A DNA stretch of 64,000 bases from Sphingobacteriales bacterium (GCA_004144185.1 SEFP01000004.1:1-64000), one strand, 5' to 3'. Positions 1 through 10,820 are shown, counted from the first letter of the stretch. Numbers and translations are program-made. The notes: generated by a model not told the origin, from the sequence alone.

Positions 1-165
1 CTACTGGTAACTGACCTTAGTGGCCGGGTCGTTTTCCGGAAGGAAGGGGTAGTGCAGACAACCGCGATCACAGTGCCTACGGCATCCCTTCCAAATGGAT
101 TGTATCTGTTACAAATGCAATTAGAGGGTTCTACCCGAACGATGAAGCTTCAGGTACAGCACTAA
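1..165 (+). CDS. C-terminal fragment of a T9SS-secreted protein (type A sorting domain), 5' truncated by window edge
   Basis: Frame 1 reads LLVTDLSGRVVFRKEGVVQTTAITVPTASLPNGLYLLQMQLEGSTRTMKLQVQH*, a typical Por-secretion CTD (..LPNGLYLL..). Confidence 0.8.
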   Translation, partial: LLVTDLSGRVVFRKEGVVQTTAITVPTASLPNGLYLLQMQLEGSTRTMKLQVQH

Positions 166-283
166 CTGGCTGCTACGCTGGCTATTGGCTTCAATGGGTG
201 CATTCCGGCACGTCGTGCAGATGCGGGTCGAAAGGCAGGATAGGTCGCGCCTTGTTGTAGAAATACGCGTTTCGAATTACTTC

Positions 284-706
284 TTACAAAGGCCGGGTCA
301 TTAAAAGCCTAAACTTTCTTTTGTTGTGCTGCCGAAACCAGCCACCCTGCTGGTCAAATTTCCAGAAGCCGGGTTCACGTTCCCAGTTTTCGGGCGTGAT
401 AATCGTCCAGCAGTCGCCGTCTGGCAAGGCAATCAGTTCGTGAATACAGCTGGCTTCTACCCGGTGAGAGCTGCCCGTTTCCCGTTTAATCTCCTCGAAC
501 AGCACCGTTCCGGATGCATCCACTCCCTGATAAATTCGCTCTATATAACTGCCTTTCAGAATGTGCGTGGTAAAGGCAAAGGGATGGTCGTGGATGACAC
601 CGTTGTCTGTAACCGAAAAGGTATGAATCACAGCGTTAAACGGAAGTCCCCGAATATGGAACTTCTCAAATCCACGCCGCATTTTTTCCTGTTGAATAGT
701 AATCAT
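284..706 (-). CDS. Hypothetical protein, possibly cupin-like
   Basis: ORF 284..754; internal Met at 706 (MITIQQEKMRRGFEKF) is the likelier start; HDHPFAFTTHILKGSYIE resembles a cupin strand. Confidence 0.55.
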   Translation of the reverse strand: MITIQQEKMRRGFEKFHIRGLPFNAVIHTFSVTDNGVIHDHPFAFTTHILKGSYIERIYQGVDASGTVLFEEIKRETGSSHRVEASCIHELIALPDGDCWTIITPENWEREPGFWKFDQQGGWFRQHNKRKFRLLMTRPL

Positions 707-1167
707 ATAAAAAGTATAGCTGTTGAATAAAGGACGTGTGGTGCCGGAACACACGCTATGAGAACGATAATGAGACAGATGAGTTCAAGATTCCTTGCTG
801 ATTGTCAACGGCTAATAGAATTAGAGCTGGTTTCGAAAACCATATCGAACTCATACGATGCCCTTCCTCTTCAGCAACCTGACGAGAACGATTTTGCAAG
901 CTAGTGTAAGCCAAAACGGATGAAAGATTCAACTACAAACAGGTCATATCTACTGATCTGATACCGGTTTCGATGCAGCGTGCCCTTCTGAAGGGCTTCC
1001 GGAAAAGCAGGTTCCCGGACCATTCAAATAAAAAGAATAAAAAAAAGAAAGTTATAATATCATGAATTTTAATTCGTATCTTGCTGGTATCTTCTGAACT
1101 ACTGAAATTCTAGACAAATTGTAGGCATCAGAATACAGATCTCTTACGCGTACATTAATAACACACT

Positions 1168-1386
1168 ATGGACTTTCAGGAAAATATTACTCAAATTGCT
1201 TTTGCCTGGTTTATGCTTTCAATCTCTGTCGGCATTCTGGGAATAGACCGGAAATTAGGGTTTGTAAAAGCCATGATGCTAGCTATGTTATTAAGTCCAG
1301 TTGGTGGGGTTATTGCGGTGATGCTCAGCAAAAAACAGCTCCGGGAGAAACGCATGCTTCCGTCTGCCTGTATAAGCCAGAATTAA
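1168..1386 (+). CDS. Small hypothetical membrane protein
   Basis: 72 aa ORF with two hydrophobic segments. Confidence 0.4.
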   Translation: MDFQENITQIAFAWFMLSISVGILGIDRKLGFVKAMMLAMLLSPVGGVIAVMLSKKQLREKRMLPSACISQN

Positions 1387-1856
1387 TGAGCCAACTAGCT
1401 GGCTCACCAACAGATCCTTACGTTCCGGAATTCAGGTGTCCTGTATTCAAAAAGTAGTGATTTTACAGACTGTGCTGTTGTTGAAATTTCCATAAAAATA
1501 TTTTTTAATTTTTCGTATCCGATTAAAGGAACATCCGAGTAAAGAGACTGTGGGTCGGTTGTAACTAATACCTTTGATACATAGCCCGAAGGGACGCTTT
1601 TTAATTGAATGTCTGCTCTTCGCCACCAGTCTAAAAGGTATGATGAAGAGTGCAGCTGCCTTTTCTTTTAGGTTACATTAAATGTTGGTTGGCGTATCAA
1701 CGGCTTAGGTAAACAATTCGGTTGCTTACAGCCTCTTTTTGAGCACAACTCATCTGGTACGAATCGGTTTCAGGAACGGAAATGCCTATTCTGAGGCCTG
1801 TCATGTCTTTTTTACAAAGGGATTGTTCATGTTGCTAACTATTGATAATCAATTAG

Positions 1857-2150
1857 TTGAATCTAGTAAAAATGATTCCGGAAACCGTTTTAGTATGGGA
1901 TAAGTGCCCGGTCGGTCTGCTGGTACGGATATTTTTAGCCCCCGACCACTGCATGAAAACGTATAAGGTCCGGTGGCGTCAGGTCGACAAAAAAACCGGG
2001 GAAGTAATCGATAAAGGATGGGAGCTGGTCAAAGCCAACACCACAGTACTCGCCGAGAGTAGGTACAAAAGAGTCCACAAAAACCATGAAGTCGTTTTTG
2101 TAATGCCTCAGACCGATAAGCCTGATAAACCTAATAACTACTATAATTAA
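1857..2150 (+). CDS. Hypothetical protein
   Basis: 97 aa ORF; start uncertain; an antisense ORF overlaps it. Confidence 0.35.
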   Translation: MNLVKMIPETVLVWDKCPVGLLVRIFLAPDHCMKTYKVRWRQVDKKTGEVIDKGWELVKANTTVLAESRYKRVHKNHEVVFVMPQTDKPDKPNNYYN

Positions 2151-2267
2151 GGACATTGCGTAATAGATTGCGTAGCTCAGATTCGGATACGGGTCACAAC
2201 CACAATCAGTCTACCAACCGGAAACCGTTCCTTTTTTCACCTGTGCCCGCTATCTTAGCAAGCTGTT

Positions 2268-2867
2268 ATGAAATCTACGCTTTTGTTACTGGCTGCCACC
2301 GGCCTCGCCCTTTCTGCTAAAAGCCAGTTTGCCGTCCGTCCGGTGATCGGTGCCGGTTATCTGGCTTCCGTGTACACGCCCCGGTCCAGCACCCTGGTAA
2401 ATGGCGAGAAACTAAAAGAGCGGACCGATCCGGGTGCCTATGCCATGGCAGGGGTAACATTTGAGAAAGGCCGTTTTTACATTCCGGCACTCGTTACCTA
2501 TCAACTGAATAATACGTATCAGGAACATACCTATCCGGGCATTCGCCGGGTAGATGACGAACGTCGTCAGCAGTCTATAAATCTGAGTGGTGGGGTAGGG
2601 TTGAACCTGAATTCCAGACTGTTTACCTACCAAACCAGCCTGTCTCCGGGCGTCACCCTCTTTACCGATCGCGCCAGCAACCAATCGGGCTACGAAGCCT
2701 TTCCGACGCTGACGTACGATCTTACGGCCTACCGCAAGTATCTGGGATTACGCTTTTTTGCAGCCGTGCCGCTGGGGCATGCCACAGCGACTCCGGCGCA
2801 TGCCAACCTCTGGAACATCGGTATCGGAATCAACTTCCGGTTTTTGCCCCGCAGCTACTATCTGTAG
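2268..2867 (+). CDS. Hypothetical secreted / outer-membrane beta-barrel-like protein
   Basis: 199 aa, signal peptide MKSTLLLLAATGLALSAKSQ, alternating beta pattern, aromatic C-terminus. Confidence 0.65.
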   Translation: MKSTLLLLAATGLALSAKSQFAVRPVIGAGYLASVYTPRSSTLVNGEKLKERTDPGAYAMAGVTFEKGRFYIPALVTYQLNNTYQEHTYPGIRRVDDERRQQSINLSGGVGLNLNSRLFTYQTSLSPGVTLFTDRASNQSGYEAFPTLTYDLTAYRKYLGLRFFAAVPLGHATATPAHANLWNIGIGINFRFLPRSYYL

Positions 2868-2915
2868 TCGATTGTTTCCGGAATCGCCGGTTCCGGAAGC
2901 ATCTTTGCAGGAGTC

Positions 2916-3224
2916 ATGAACGCTCCTACAACCGTAAATCTGGCCATCCAGTTTTTGCCGCTCCGCCATTCGCAGGAAACGGCTTATACTATTATTGATG
3001 CAGCCATCCAGGTCGTGAAACAATCAGGTCTGCCCTATACTGTCGGACCATTTGAAACCACGATCGAAGGTTCGTACGAACAGGTGATGAACCTGCTGGA
3101 ACAGATGCAGCTGGCGGCCCGGAATGCCGGTGCCGAAGAGCTGCTCATCAATATGAAGCTGCACCGCAACTTCAGCCACGACCTGCACATCACCGATAAA
3201 ACCGGAAAATACCTTTCTGCATGA
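2916..3224 (+). CDS. Thiamine-binding protein domain (MTH1187/YkoF-like, DUF77)
   Basis: 102 aa, NLAIQFLPL...YTIIDAAIQVVKQSGLPYTVGPFETTIEG. Confidence 0.75.
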   Translation: MNAPTTVNLAIQFLPLRHSQETAYTIIDAAIQVVKQSGLPYTVGPFETTIEGSYEQVMNLLEQMQLAARNAGAEELLINMKLHRNFSHDLHITDKTGKYLSA

Positions 3225-4030
3225 ACCGTTCGCAACTGATCGCCACCATCCGCGCCAAAAAATCATTGCTTTGTGTAGGCCTCGATACCGATCCGGAAGC
3301 ATTGCCGACCCATCTGTCCGGAACACCGGATGCCGTGTTTGAATTTAACCGGCAGATCATCGATGCAACCCGTGAATTTGCGGTTTCCTATAAGCTCAAC
3401 ACGGCCTTTTATGAAGCACAGGGACTGGCTGGCTGGGAGGCTCTGGAAAAAACGCGTCAGTATATCGGGGCTGATTGCCTGACGATTGCAGATGCCAAAC
3501 GGGGCGATATCGGCAATACCGCCCGGCAGTACGCTAAAACGTTTTTTGAAACCTATCCGTTTGACGCGGTTACCATCGCGCCGTATATGGGCGAAGACAG
3601 CGTAGCGCCATTTCTGGAGCATTCCGGAAAATGGGGCATTGTATTGGGCCTGACCAGCAATGTGGGAAGTGCCGATTTTCAGCAACTGACAGCCGAAACC
3701 GGGGAGCGGGTTTTTGAACACGTTCTGCGCAAAACAGCGTCTTGGGGCAGCCCTGAAAATCTCATGTTTGTAGTCGGTGCCACGCAGCCGCAGGGACTGG
3801 CGCAGATCCGGAAAATGCTGCCCAATCACTTCTTCTTGGTGCCGGGCGTGGGTGCCCAGGGCGGTGAGGTGCCCTCTGTTTGCGCCGCCGGTTGCAACGC
3901 TGATGGTGGCCTGCTGATCAACGTCAGCCGGGGCATTTGCAGCCTCAGCAAAGGTGCCGATTTTGCCGACAAAGCTCATCAGGCGGCCAAAGACTATCAG
4001 CGGCAGATGGAAGTGGCGCTGGCAGGATAA
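3221..4030 (+). CDS. pyrF: Orotidine-5'-phosphate decarboxylase
   Basis: LCVGLDTDP, ADAKRGDIGNTARQYA, VPGVGAQGG motifs; overlaps upstream stop by 4 bp. Confidence 0.93.
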   Translation: MNRSQLIATIRAKKSLLCVGLDTDPEALPTHLSGTPDAVFEFNRQIIDATREFAVSYKLNTAFYEAQGLAGWEALEKTRQYIGADCLTIADAKRGDIGNTARQYAKTFFETYPFDAVTIAPYMGEDSVAPFLEHSGKWGIVLGLTSNVGSADFQQLTAETGERVFEHVLRKTASWGSPENLMFVVGATQPQGLAQIRKMLPNHFFLVPGVGAQGGEVPSVCAAGCNADGGLLINVSRGICSLSKGADFADKAHQAAKDYQRQMEVALAG

Positions 4031-4144
4031 CAGTCCCGGCATTCCGGAACAGAGTGGACACAGGCGGGCGCATTCCGGAAAGATTTTCTGTTTTGGAAAC
4101 TGAGTTGGACGGCGCTTCCGGAGCGGTTACTTTTCGCAGCATCT

Positions 4145-5425
4145 ATGATGCAGGAAGCGCTTTTTCAGACGCTGTGGCAGTACAGCCTCTACCGGCCCGC
4201 CGATCTTAAAACCACCGCCGGTGAACCGGTCACCGTACTTCATCCGGGACTGCTCAACCGGCATGCCGGACCCGATTTTTCGGCGGCCCGCATCCGGATT
4301 GGTGAAACGCTGCTGGTAGGTGCGGTCGAACTGCATCTGCGCAGCAGCGACTGGATCCGGCACCGTCATAGCACTGATGAAGCCTATCAAAGTGTCATTC
4401 TGCATGTAGTTTTACAAGACGACGCTCCGGATGCGGCACCCGGCATTCCGGTACTGGAACTTCAACGCCACATCGATCCGGGCGTGATCCGGCAATACAC
4501 TCACTTGGTGGGAGGGGCGGCTGAACTACCTTGTGCAGAAGCACACCATCAAGCCTCTGCCCTGGTGAAAACCTCCTGGCTGACCCGCATGCTGACCCAG
4601 CGCTGGGAACGGCGGTTTGCCGAATACAATACACAGCTTGACGCTCTGAACGGCGATTTTACCTCCTTGCTGTACGAACGCCTGGCTATCGGACTGGGTT
4701 TTAAAATCAACGCGCAGCCGTTTGGGGAACTGGCGCAAAGTCTTCCCCTCGCGTTGCTCATCAAAAACCAACCGCACCTGCTTACGCTGGAAGCGTTGTT
4801 GTTTGGCCAGTCCGGGTTGCTTCCGGAAAAAAGCGAGGAAACGTATGTTCAAACCCTGAAGCAGGAGTACGCCTATCTCCGGCATAAGTATGCATTAACG
4901 CCAGTCGCCGGGCATACCTGGAAACTGCTTCGCATGCGTCCGGCTAATTTTCCAACGCTCCGGATTGCCCAACTCGCCCAACTTCTGCACCGGATGGGAG
5001 ACCGGCTATCCGATTTGCTGGATGCATCAACTCCCGAAGCCGTAATGGAGCAGTTACAGGTGCCGGTCAGCGACTATTGGCAGACCCATGCCACCTTCAA
5101 AGGCACCACGCATGCGCCACAGGAAAAGCATCTGGGAGCAGCGGCGGCCGAAAATCTGGTTATCAACGTAATTGCTCCGCTCAAATGCCTCCGGGCCACG
5201 CATTCCGGCAGCGAACGGGAGCGGGAAGCGGCCGAGACGTTCCTGGATCAGCTGCATCCGGAACAAAACAGCCTGATCCGACCCTTTACAGATGCCGGCT
5301 GGATTCCGGAAAATGCCTCCCAGTCGCAGGGAATGCTGGAGCTGTACCAGACGCATTGCAGCCGGAAAGACTGTCTCAACTGCGCCATCGGACTGAAAAT
5401 CCTCCGAACCCCTCCGGAACGCTGA
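4145..5425 (+). CDS. DUF2851 family protein
   Basis: 426 aa, EALFQTLWQYSLYRPADLKT...LHPGLLNRHAGPDFSAARIRIG...GAVELHLRSSDW. Confidence 0.85.
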   Translation: MMQEALFQTLWQYSLYRPADLKTTAGEPVTVLHPGLLNRHAGPDFSAARIRIGETLLVGAVELHLRSSDWIRHRHSTDEAYQSVILHVVLQDDAPDAAPGIPVLELQRHIDPGVIRQYTHLVGGAAELPCAEAHHQASALVKTSWLTRMLTQRWERRFAEYNTQLDALNGDFTSLLYERLAIGLGFKINAQPFGELAQSLPLALLIKNQPHLLTLEALLFGQSGLLPEKSEETYVQTLKQEYAYLRHKYALTPVAGHTWKLLRMRPANFPTLRIAQLAQLLHRMGDRLSDLLDASTPEAVMEQLQVPVSDYWQTHATFKGTTHAPQEKHLGAAAAENLVINVIAPLKCLRATHSGSEREREAAETFLDQLHPEQNSLIRPFTDAGWIPENASQSQGMLELYQTHCSRKDCLNCAIGLKILRTPPER

Positions 5426-5446
5426 CGCTAAACAGCTTTAGTGCTG

Positions 5447-5848
5447 CTAGTGGAACGTGATCGTTTTCCGGCAATCCGGATGCAGGCTGTGCAGCACCGG
5501 ACAGCCCATTGCTGCTTTTTCCAGGATCATCCGCTGCTTGGCATCCAGCGAAAGCGTTTCCGGAAAATAGATGTCCACTCCAATCTCGGCAATGCGGCGC
5601 GGGTCGGCGGCCATCACCTTGGTTACTTCAAAGCGGGTGCCTTCCAGTGCGATCTCGTGCGTACGGGCTGCGATGCCCATGATGGTCGCCATGCAGGAGG
5701 CCAGCGCTGTAGCTACCAGATCAGTCGGCGAAAATGCTTCGCCTTTGCCCTCATTATCAATTGGGGCATCCGTGAAAATCGTGGCGCCGGATTGCAGATG
5801 GGTAGCTTCGGTACGCAGGTCGCCTTTATAAACAACGGTTGAGGTCAT
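5447..5848 (-). CDS. OsmC family protein
   Basis: FSPTDLVATALASCMATIMGIAA and MGCPVLHSL motifs. Confidence 0.88.
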   Translation of the reverse strand: MTSTVVYKGDLRTEATHLQSGATIFTDAPIDNEGKGEAFSPTDLVATALASCMATIMGIAARTHEIALEGTRFEVTKVMAADPRRIAEIGVDIYFPETLSLDAKQRMILEKAAMGCPVLHSLHPDCRKTITFH

Positions 5849-5927
5849 AGAATGTGATTATAGATGCAATTTAGGTTTCCGGAAGCGGGCTGCAACCTTG
5901 AGGGCATAAAAGTGTTATTTTAGCAGT

Positions 5928-6788
5928 ATGGGCCGCCTTTTGTTTTCTGCCGTTTTTGTATTGAGTACTGCCTGCTTTGTGTCGGTGCGCAGTACGGCCC
6001 AGGTTGCGGTGCCCGATACAGCCCGAAAGCAGGTACTTCCAAAGCCTAGGTCTGTTGTCAAGCGTCCGCCGCGCCCCAAGCCGATTAACCGTGAATTTGC
6101 CGCAGGAGTACAGTTGAATTCTGATGGGTACAGCGTGCTGATTGAAAAAGGTTACGTACGCACTGAAGAAAGCGGAGAAAAGGCCGATATGTTTTTCAAT
6201 GTTCGGTCTTACAGCCTAGAGTTCACCGAATATTTCAGTCCGAGCGAGCTTAAAAGCACCAGCTCCAGCGATCCCAATTTCTCCGTCCGGTCCAGCAATT
6301 ACAAGTTTGGCAAGGCCAATAACTTTTACGCGGTCAAGCTGGGTATGAACTTCCGGAAAATGATTGCGGGCAAGCCGGAACAAAGCTCTGTTGCCATTCA
6401 TTGGGTGAATGGTGGAGGACTGGCTATCGGGCTGGTAAAGCCCTATTATGTGCTGGGTCGCTCGGCCAGCCAGGGAATCGGTCCGATCAAATATGACGGC
6501 GACGATGCTGCTGCGTTTCTGGATGCCAACACTATCGAAGGAAAAGCGCCATTTACGGAAGGGCTGAAAGATATTACCATCAATCCCGGGTTGCATGCCA
6601 AATCCGCCTTGCGGTTTGACTTCACTAACAACAAGAAGCGTATTTTGGCGCTCGAAACCGGTGTCAATCTGGCGTACTACCTGAAGCCGGTTGCGATCAT
6701 GGCGACTAAAGATGCCCAGTCGCTGTATGCAAATGTGTATGCAGCCTTTTACTTTGGCCGGCGATACGCCGGTAAAGAGCGGTATTAA
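5928..6788 (+). CDS. Hypothetical protein (beta-barrel-like)
   Basis: 286 aa, signal peptide, C-terminal [14 protein letters not shown]. Confidence 0.65.
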   Translation: MGRLLFSAVFVLSTACFVSVRSTAQVAVPDTARKQVLPKPRSVVKRPPRPKPINREFAAGVQLNSDGYSVLIEKGYVRTEESGEKADMFFNVRSYSLEFTEYFSPSELKSTSSSDPNFSVRSSNYKFGKANNFYAVKLGMNFRKMIAGKPEQSSVAIHWVNGGGLAIGLVKPYYVLGRSASQGIGPIKYDGDDAAAFLDANTIEGKAPFTEGLKDITINPGLHAKSALRFDFTNNKKRILALETGVNLAYYLKPVAIMATKDAQSLYANVYAAFYFGRRYAGKERY

Positions 6789-6814
6789 GTGTATTTTTGC
6801 GGTTCCTAACTGTT

Positions 6815-7747
6815 ATGCAAGAACTTCCGGTAATTGGCGCTACAGCCCCTGTAGAAACCCGTGCAAAGAAACCCGATTGGCTGAAAGTAAGACTGCCTAC
6901 CGGCGAAGGGTATAAACATGTTCGCGGATTGGTAAGCGAGCACAAGTTGCACACGATCTGCGAAAGCGGTAGCTGTCCCAATATGGGTGAGTGCTGGGGC
7001 GCCGGTACGGCCACCTTTATGATCTTGGGCAATATCTGCACCCGTTCCTGCGGCTTCTGTGCCGTAGCGACCGGTCGACCATTACCGGTAGATTGGGATG
7101 AACCCCAACGTGTGGCTGAAGCCATTCACCTGATGCAGGTCAAACACGCCGTGATTACCTCGGTAGACCGCGATGAGCTGAAAGACGGTGGGGCAGAAGT
7201 CTGGTACAACACGATCAAGGCCGTCCGGATGCTAAACCCGGATACGACGCTGGAAACGCTGGTGCCCGATTTTAAAGGCGATCCGGAAGCGATCCAGCGA
7301 CTTTGTGATGCCGCGCCGGACGTCATGAGCCACAACATTGAGACGGTAGAGCGGCTGACGCGGAAAGTCCGGATTCAGGCGAAATACCACCGCAGTATGG
7401 AGGTGATTCGCCGGTTTAAAGAAGGCGGCATGCGCACCAAGAGCGGCATTATGCTGGGCCTCGGCGAAACCCAGGATGAAGTGTTGCAAACCCTTCGCGA
7501 CCTGGCCGATAATGGCTGTGATGTGGTAACGATTGGGCAGTACCTGCAACCGACACCAAAGCATTTGCCGGTAGTCCGGTTCGTTCATCCGGATGAGTTT
7601 GCCTTTTACCGCAACGAAGGTTATAAGATGGGCCTTGATCACGTCGAAAGCGGTCCACTGGTGCGATCCTCCTATCACAGCGAAAGCCATGTGGTCAGCG
7701 GTCGCCCGGCATGGGAAGCCGAACAGGAAGCCATGGCTGCCGCATAG
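6815..7747 (+). CDS. lipA: Lipoyl synthase (radical SAM)
   Basis: [30 protein letters not shown] motifs; ORF opens at 6797 but Met at 6815 fits better. Confidence 0.95.
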   Translation: MQELPVIGATAPVETRAKKPDWLKVRLPTGEGYKHVRGLVSEHKLHTICESGSCPNMGECWGAGTATFMILGNICTRSCGFCAVATGRPLPVDWDEPQRVAEAIHLMQVKHAVITSVDRDELKDGGAEVWYNTIKAVRMLNPDTTLETLVPDFKGDPEAIQRLCDAAPDVMSHNIETVERLTRKVRIQAKYHRSMEVIRRFKEGGMRTKSGIMLGLGETQDEVLQTLRDLADNGCDVVTIGQYLQPTPKHLPVVRFVHPDEFAFYRNEGYKMGLDHVESGPLVRSSYHSESHVVSGRPAWEAEQEAMAAA

Positions 7748-7791
7748 CGGATCTGGTTGCGGTCGTTTCCGGAACTTACGATTTTGCGCGT

Positions 7792-8397
7792 CTACTTTTT
7801 CTTGGATTGCATCCGCTTTTTGGCGTGCTCATACAGCCGATAACAGCGGGTGGCAAATGCTTCGTATGTAGCCTCGCCAAAGGCCTCAAAATTGCTGACC
7901 TGAAATGGCATTCTCGTTTTGATCGGTGGAATCTGAATCAAAGCACCGTCACCGTCTTTGGCGTTGAAGTCATAGTAATTCCAATTGCCGATGTAATCCC
8001 CGGTCAGCAGGTTCACACTCGACTCTCCGCTGCCGTCGTTGGCCGCATTGCCAAACTCATATCGACTCAAGCCAATGAGCTGAACTTTTTGGGTAGCCGG
8101 CTGATACCGGAACTGTGCCCCGTAACCGGCCCGCATAAAATTATTATAGAACTCAAATCCGTTTCGGGTAGCCTTGATGCCCGATTGTTCGGTAAGTGTT
8201 TCGATCGGCTGGCTTTCGAGTTTCCGGAACTGCTTGGAAGAAAGCAGGCAAACGATGACGGTCCGGTCCGGATCGATCCGGACCGTATCGGCGCGGCCAT
8301 CTGTATCCAGATCTTTGACGAGGGGTTCCTGCGCGGTGGCAGTAGTTGCGAGTAGAGACAGGATGGAGAACAGTTTGAAAAAGGAAATCCAGTTCAT
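7792..8397 (-). CDS. Hypothetical secreted protein
   Basis: Internal Met (MNWISFFKLFSILSLLATTATAQ) gives a clean signal peptide. Confidence 0.6.
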   Translation of the reverse strand: MNWISFFKLFSILSLLATTATAQEPLVKDLDTDGRADTVRIDPDRTVIVCLLSSKQFRKLESQPIETLTEQSGIKATRNGFEFYNNFMRAGYGAQFRYQPATQKVQLIGLSRYEFGNAANDGSGESSVNLLTGDYIGNWNYYDFNAKDGDGALIQIPPIKTRMPFQVSNFEAFGEATYEAFATRCYRLYEHAKKRMQSKKK

Positions 8398-8469
8398 GGG
8401 AAGATGATGAAAGTACCTTTCCGGAAAAGAAAGTTCCATTGCCTTTTTAGAAATCAAAGGACTGAACGT

Positions 8470-9054
8470 TTAATCTTCATCATCCACGTCTTTATCAATA
8501 ATACCGAAATAATTTTCTGAATACACCAGTTGACCACTTTCCAGCTTGTTTTTATAATCGGTCATCCAAGCAGTGAAAGAGGGGGCCTCCAGGCTGCGTT
8601 CCGGATCGTCATGCCACATCCGTATAATCTGGCCGCGGTTGCCCGTTGCTGCCGGGGCTAAGTCCAGGCAATAATGATCTCCGCTGCCGTCATGCGTGAT
8701 CGGAATCCACAGCGGATTCCACCAATCGTTTCGAATGCCTGGGTGTGGGTTGGACGTATACGAACCTTGCTCATTTTCAAATGTTTTGCTGTCGAGCAGG
8801 TCTTTCCAGATTTGCCATTGCACCTGAATTTCCGGAAGCGACAGCAACTCCTCACTTTCAATCAGTCCGGGACTTTCAGGCGACTGGCCGTTATGGACCT
8901 GACAAGAAGCCTTAAAATCTTGGGGCAGTTTTGTGCCAATAACGTGTTCCAGATGGGCTATTGCTTCGGCGGTAGCGCCGGGTTGAAGGCCTGCCGCTGC
9001 TTTCGGAGACAATTCGGTTAATTTAGCTTCGATGAGCTCCCAGATTTCTTTCAT
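8470..9054 (-). CDS. SMI1/KNR4 family protein
   Basis: LEHVIGTKLPQDFKASCQVHNGQ...WNPLWIPITHDGSGDHYCLDLAP. Confidence 0.85.
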   Translation of the reverse strand: MKEIWELIEAKLTELSPKAAAGLQPGATAEAIAHLEHVIGTKLPQDFKASCQVHNGQSPESPGLIESEELLSLPEIQVQWQIWKDLLDSKTFENEQGSYTSNPHPGIRNDWWNPLWIPITHDGSGDHYCLDLAPAATGNRGQIIRMWHDDPERSLEAPSFTAWMTDYKNKLESGQLVYSENYFGIIDKDVDDED

Positions 9055-9136
9055 GATAATTCTATGATTAGCGCGTAGAGAAAACCTGTAAAAATTGCGC
9101 CGGTCCTTTAGTCTGATTTCCGGACAACTGGCCTCT

Positions 9137-9426
9137 TCAATACGAAAGTTCAAACTTCAACTCCTGACTGACACCAAGGCGGTCTCTTTTGGCATCAAAG
9201 GCTGAGTGCTCCTCGTAGGGACCATACCGGTCGGTCCAAAACTGGTCTGGATATTTCCCTTTCAGATATCTCAGATCCTGAATGAAATAGCCTTTGATCT
9301 TGGTTTCGCAAATTAAAAACGAGTCATCCCATCCGATTCTTTAATAAAAGACAGATACCCATTTCCAAGGCGATATCCGCTTCTGTCGATGGTCCCCCAA
9401 ACAAACAGCACATGTACTCTAATCAT
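9137..9426 (-). pseudogene. Candidate frameshifted small gene
   Basis: Minus-strand frames MIRVHVLFVWGTIDRSGYRLGNGYLSFIKESDG and DDSFLICETKIKGYFIQDLRYLKGKYPDQFWTDRYGPYEEHSAFDAKRDRLGVSQELKFELSY* abut in different frames; one extra G in a GGG run would join them. Confidence 0.45.
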
Positions 9427-9669
9427 CACTGTACAGAAAAAAAGTATTGGTTGGCTTCTTTTTCGTAGGAATCGGGACCCCAAAAACAACCTGTAAGTAC
9501 GAGGAACAACCACCCGGTGATAAAAGCGCGAGACTCCATGCGTATATAATGAGCTGCATCAGAGAAGCTATTTCTCATTCACACCTTTTCCGGCATTGGC
9601 AACTCGTTTTCCCGATTTGGAAAGTCATTTCAACGTCAGAAAACGTCCTTTGTACCGCTATTTCCTGTT

Positions 9670-10683
9670 ATGACCACTCTGACCCAACCGCTTGCCGAGC
9701 GCTACGAAGCCTTCAAGACTGAAAATCCTAAAACCCGCATCCGCGACGCTGCACAGCAACTGGGCGTCAGCGAAGCCGAGCTGGTCGCCACCGGTGCATT
9801 GGTACACCGCCTGAGACCCGATTTTCCGGAACTGCTCCAAGACCTGCAGTCGCTGGGTAGTGTGATGGCGCTGACGCGCAATGACCATGCTGTACATGAG
9901 CGTCATGGCGTCTATACCAACGTGTCATTCGAAGGGCCGGTCGGACTGGTCCTTAATCCGGACATAGACCTGCGGTTATTTATGATGCACTGGAAATATG
10001 TATTTGCCGTCACCGAAGGCGATCGGCAGAGTTTGCAGTTCTTCGATAACAGCGGCGAGGCCATCCATAAAATCTACGTAACAGAGCATACCGACAACGC
10101 CGCCTACAATGCGCTGGTAGAAAAGTATGCTGCTACCGATCTTCCGGAAATCAGTACCGAAGCGCCAAAGGCCAAGCCTGCCGAGATGCCGGATGCAGTT
10201 GTCAATAAAGAAGCGTTTCAGAGCGACTGGCTGGCTCTTCAGGATACCCACGATTTCTTCCCGATGCTGGGCAAACACCGCGTCAGCCGGATGCAGGCCC
10301 TTCGCCTCGCCCCGGACGGGTATGCGAGAAGGATCGGCAACGATGCCAGCCGTCAGCTGCTTGCAGCTGCTTCCGGAACCGAAGTGCCGATTATGGTATT
10401 TGTGGGCAACCGTGGCTGCATCCAGATTCATACCGGTCCGGTTCAAAAAGTAATGGAAGCGGGGCCGTGGTACAATGTACTGGATCCTCACTTTAACCTG
10501 CACCTGCGCGAAAGCGCGATTGCCCAGACCTGGATGGTTCGAAAACCATCAGTAGACGGGATTGTAACCTCTGTAGAAGTTTTTGACGAAGCCGGTGAGA
10601 TGATCGTCCAGTTTTTCGGTCAGCGCAAGCCCGGCCAGCCCGAGCGGGAAGACTGGCGCGAGCTGGTTGGCCGACTGAATTAG
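9670..10683 (+). CDS. hemS: Hemin-degrading factor / ChuX-HemS family
   Basis: Duplicated HemS-like modules: LGSVMALTRNDHAVHERHGVY, LNPDIDLRLFMMHW..., VFVGNRGCIQIHTGPV, VLDPHFNLHLRES. Confidence 0.88.
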   Translation: MTTLTQPLAERYEAFKTENPKTRIRDAAQQLGVSEAELVATGALVHRLRPDFPELLQDLQSLGSVMALTRNDHAVHERHGVYTNVSFEGPVGLVLNPDIDLRLFMMHWKYVFAVTEGDRQSLQFFDNSGEAIHKIYVTEHTDNAAYNALVEKYAATDLPEISTEAPKAKPAEMPDAVVNKEAFQSDWLALQDTHDFFPMLGKHRVSRMQALRLAPDGYARRIGNDASRQLLAAASGTEVPIMVFVGNRGCIQIHTGPVQKVMEAGPWYNVLDPHFNLHLRESAIAQTWMVRKPSVDGIVTSVEVFDEAGEMIVQFFGQRKPGQPEREDWRELVGRLN

Positions 10684-10771
10684 AAGGATGGATTCCGGAA
10701 AGAAACAAACGTTCCCTACAGCGTCTGCTTCATACCTGACTTTAAGATAAACCAGAAGGATAGATCGCATT

Positions 10772-10801
10772 AAAAAAGCACCCAAAACTGGGTGCTTTTT
10801 T
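10772..10801. terminator. Bidirectional rho-independent terminator
   Basis: AAAAAAGCACCCA-aaac-TGGGTGCTTTTTT perfect hairpin between convergent genes. Confidence 0.9.
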
Positions 10802-10820
10802 GTTTGTCCTGGAAGCAAGA

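Noticed and set aside
2160-2215. GCGTAGCTCAG resembling a tRNA D-arm start at about 2169
   Set aside because: No acceptor pairing, anticodon stem or T-arm follows.
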